Origin: Cyanobium gracile PCC 6307
GTDB lineage: Bacteria; Cyanobacteriota; Cyanobacteriia; PCC-6307; Cyanobiaceae
Assembly: GCF_000316515.1 (NCBI RefSeq)
Contig: NC_019675.1
Coordinates: 1,327,964-1,391,963, forward strand
Direction of reading: 5' to 3'
Length of the DNA: 64,000 nucleotides
The notes beneath the pieces are model-generated. The model had not been told where the DNA came from. It searched no databases and saw only the letters and a program-made list of their open reading frames with translations. This document shows, in pieces, positions 63,916 to 64,000 of this stretch (positions are counted from its first letter, which is position 1; every line of letters starts with the position of its first letter). Made by a program: the position numbers and the translations under genes.

Positions 63916-64000
63916 GTGATCCTGGCGAGCGCGCACGACGGCGACGCTCGCCGCCTGCAGGCGGCCTGGGCACACCAGGCCGTTCTGCTGACCCCGCGCG
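63916..64000 (+). CDS. Possible gene start cut by the right edge
   Basis: From GTG 63916 the frame is open to the window end, beginning ILASAHDGDARRLQAAWAHQ. It lies 11 bases after the previous stop on the same strand. Only 28 codons are visible, too few to name a family. A shadow frame cannot be ruled out. Confidence 0.35.
   Translation, partial: MILASAHDGDARRLQAAWAHQAVLLTPR

Overview
The window is GC-rich chromosomal DNA from a cyanobacterium, most likely a Synechococcus/Cyanobium-type picocyanobacterium. The markers are chlG (chlorophyll synthase), menG (phylloquinone methyltransferase), the clpR-clpP pair, a DevBCA-type exporter, DUF2862 and DUF4359 proteins, a thylakoid-type pentapeptide protein, and a dcw fragment (ddl, ftsQ, ftsZ) with a cyanobacterial gene between ddl and ftsQ. 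The species call is inference from gene content. Genes are densely packed, often with 1 to 14 base overlaps.

Region 1 (1 to about 4980) is foreign and visibly less GC-rich: the right-hand part of an integrated element. It carries a VapE/VirE-type helicase gene running off the left edge, a 1.28 kb non-coding stretch built like an iteron-type replication origin (nine exact GGTAGCC/GGCTACC copies around an AT-rich block, plus a near-consensus DnaA box), a small serine recombinase, and a tyrosine integrase. The integrase starts at the element's right edge, against the 5' end of a host aminotransferase gene. The layout resembles a self-replicating phage satellite or plasmid-like island.

Region 2 (4980 to 19090) is core genome: aminotransferase, aquaporin, murE, a glutaredoxin-like gene, yidD, rpsD with a clear terminator, a methyltransferase, a TetR-controlled DevBCA-type exporter with a perfect palindromic operator, trpC, lpdA, and a SpoU rRNA methyltransferase with no ordinary start codon. 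Region 3 (19090 to 29340) holds two tRNA-Leu genes, murA, argD, folC, a pentapeptide protein, an amidohydrolase/FAD-oxidase pair, tRNA-His and a dgcN/dgcA-type pair.

Region 4 (29400 to 46320) holds miaB, ddl, a coupled membrane protein, ftsQ, ftsZ, the SRP RNA, panB, hemW, a PIN/TRAM protein, clpR/clpP, ilvC, cbiB, two exopolysaccharide glycosyltransferases, tRNA-Ser and comEC. Region 5 (46410 to 54470) holds an MscS channel, then a tight minus-strand operon of sulfatase, formylglycine-generating enzyme, DUF1622 protein, DUF202 protein and a BASS-type Na+ symporter. A divergent AraC regulator and an outer-membrane beta-barrel gene lie beside it. I read this as an organosulfate import and desulfation system; it and the element origin are the two most interesting items. 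Region 6 (54470 to 64000) holds glyQ, menG, hisF, a DUF2862 protein, chlG, a class A PBP, rsmB, an alkyltransferase-like protein and an unrecognised protein preceded by an inverted repeat.
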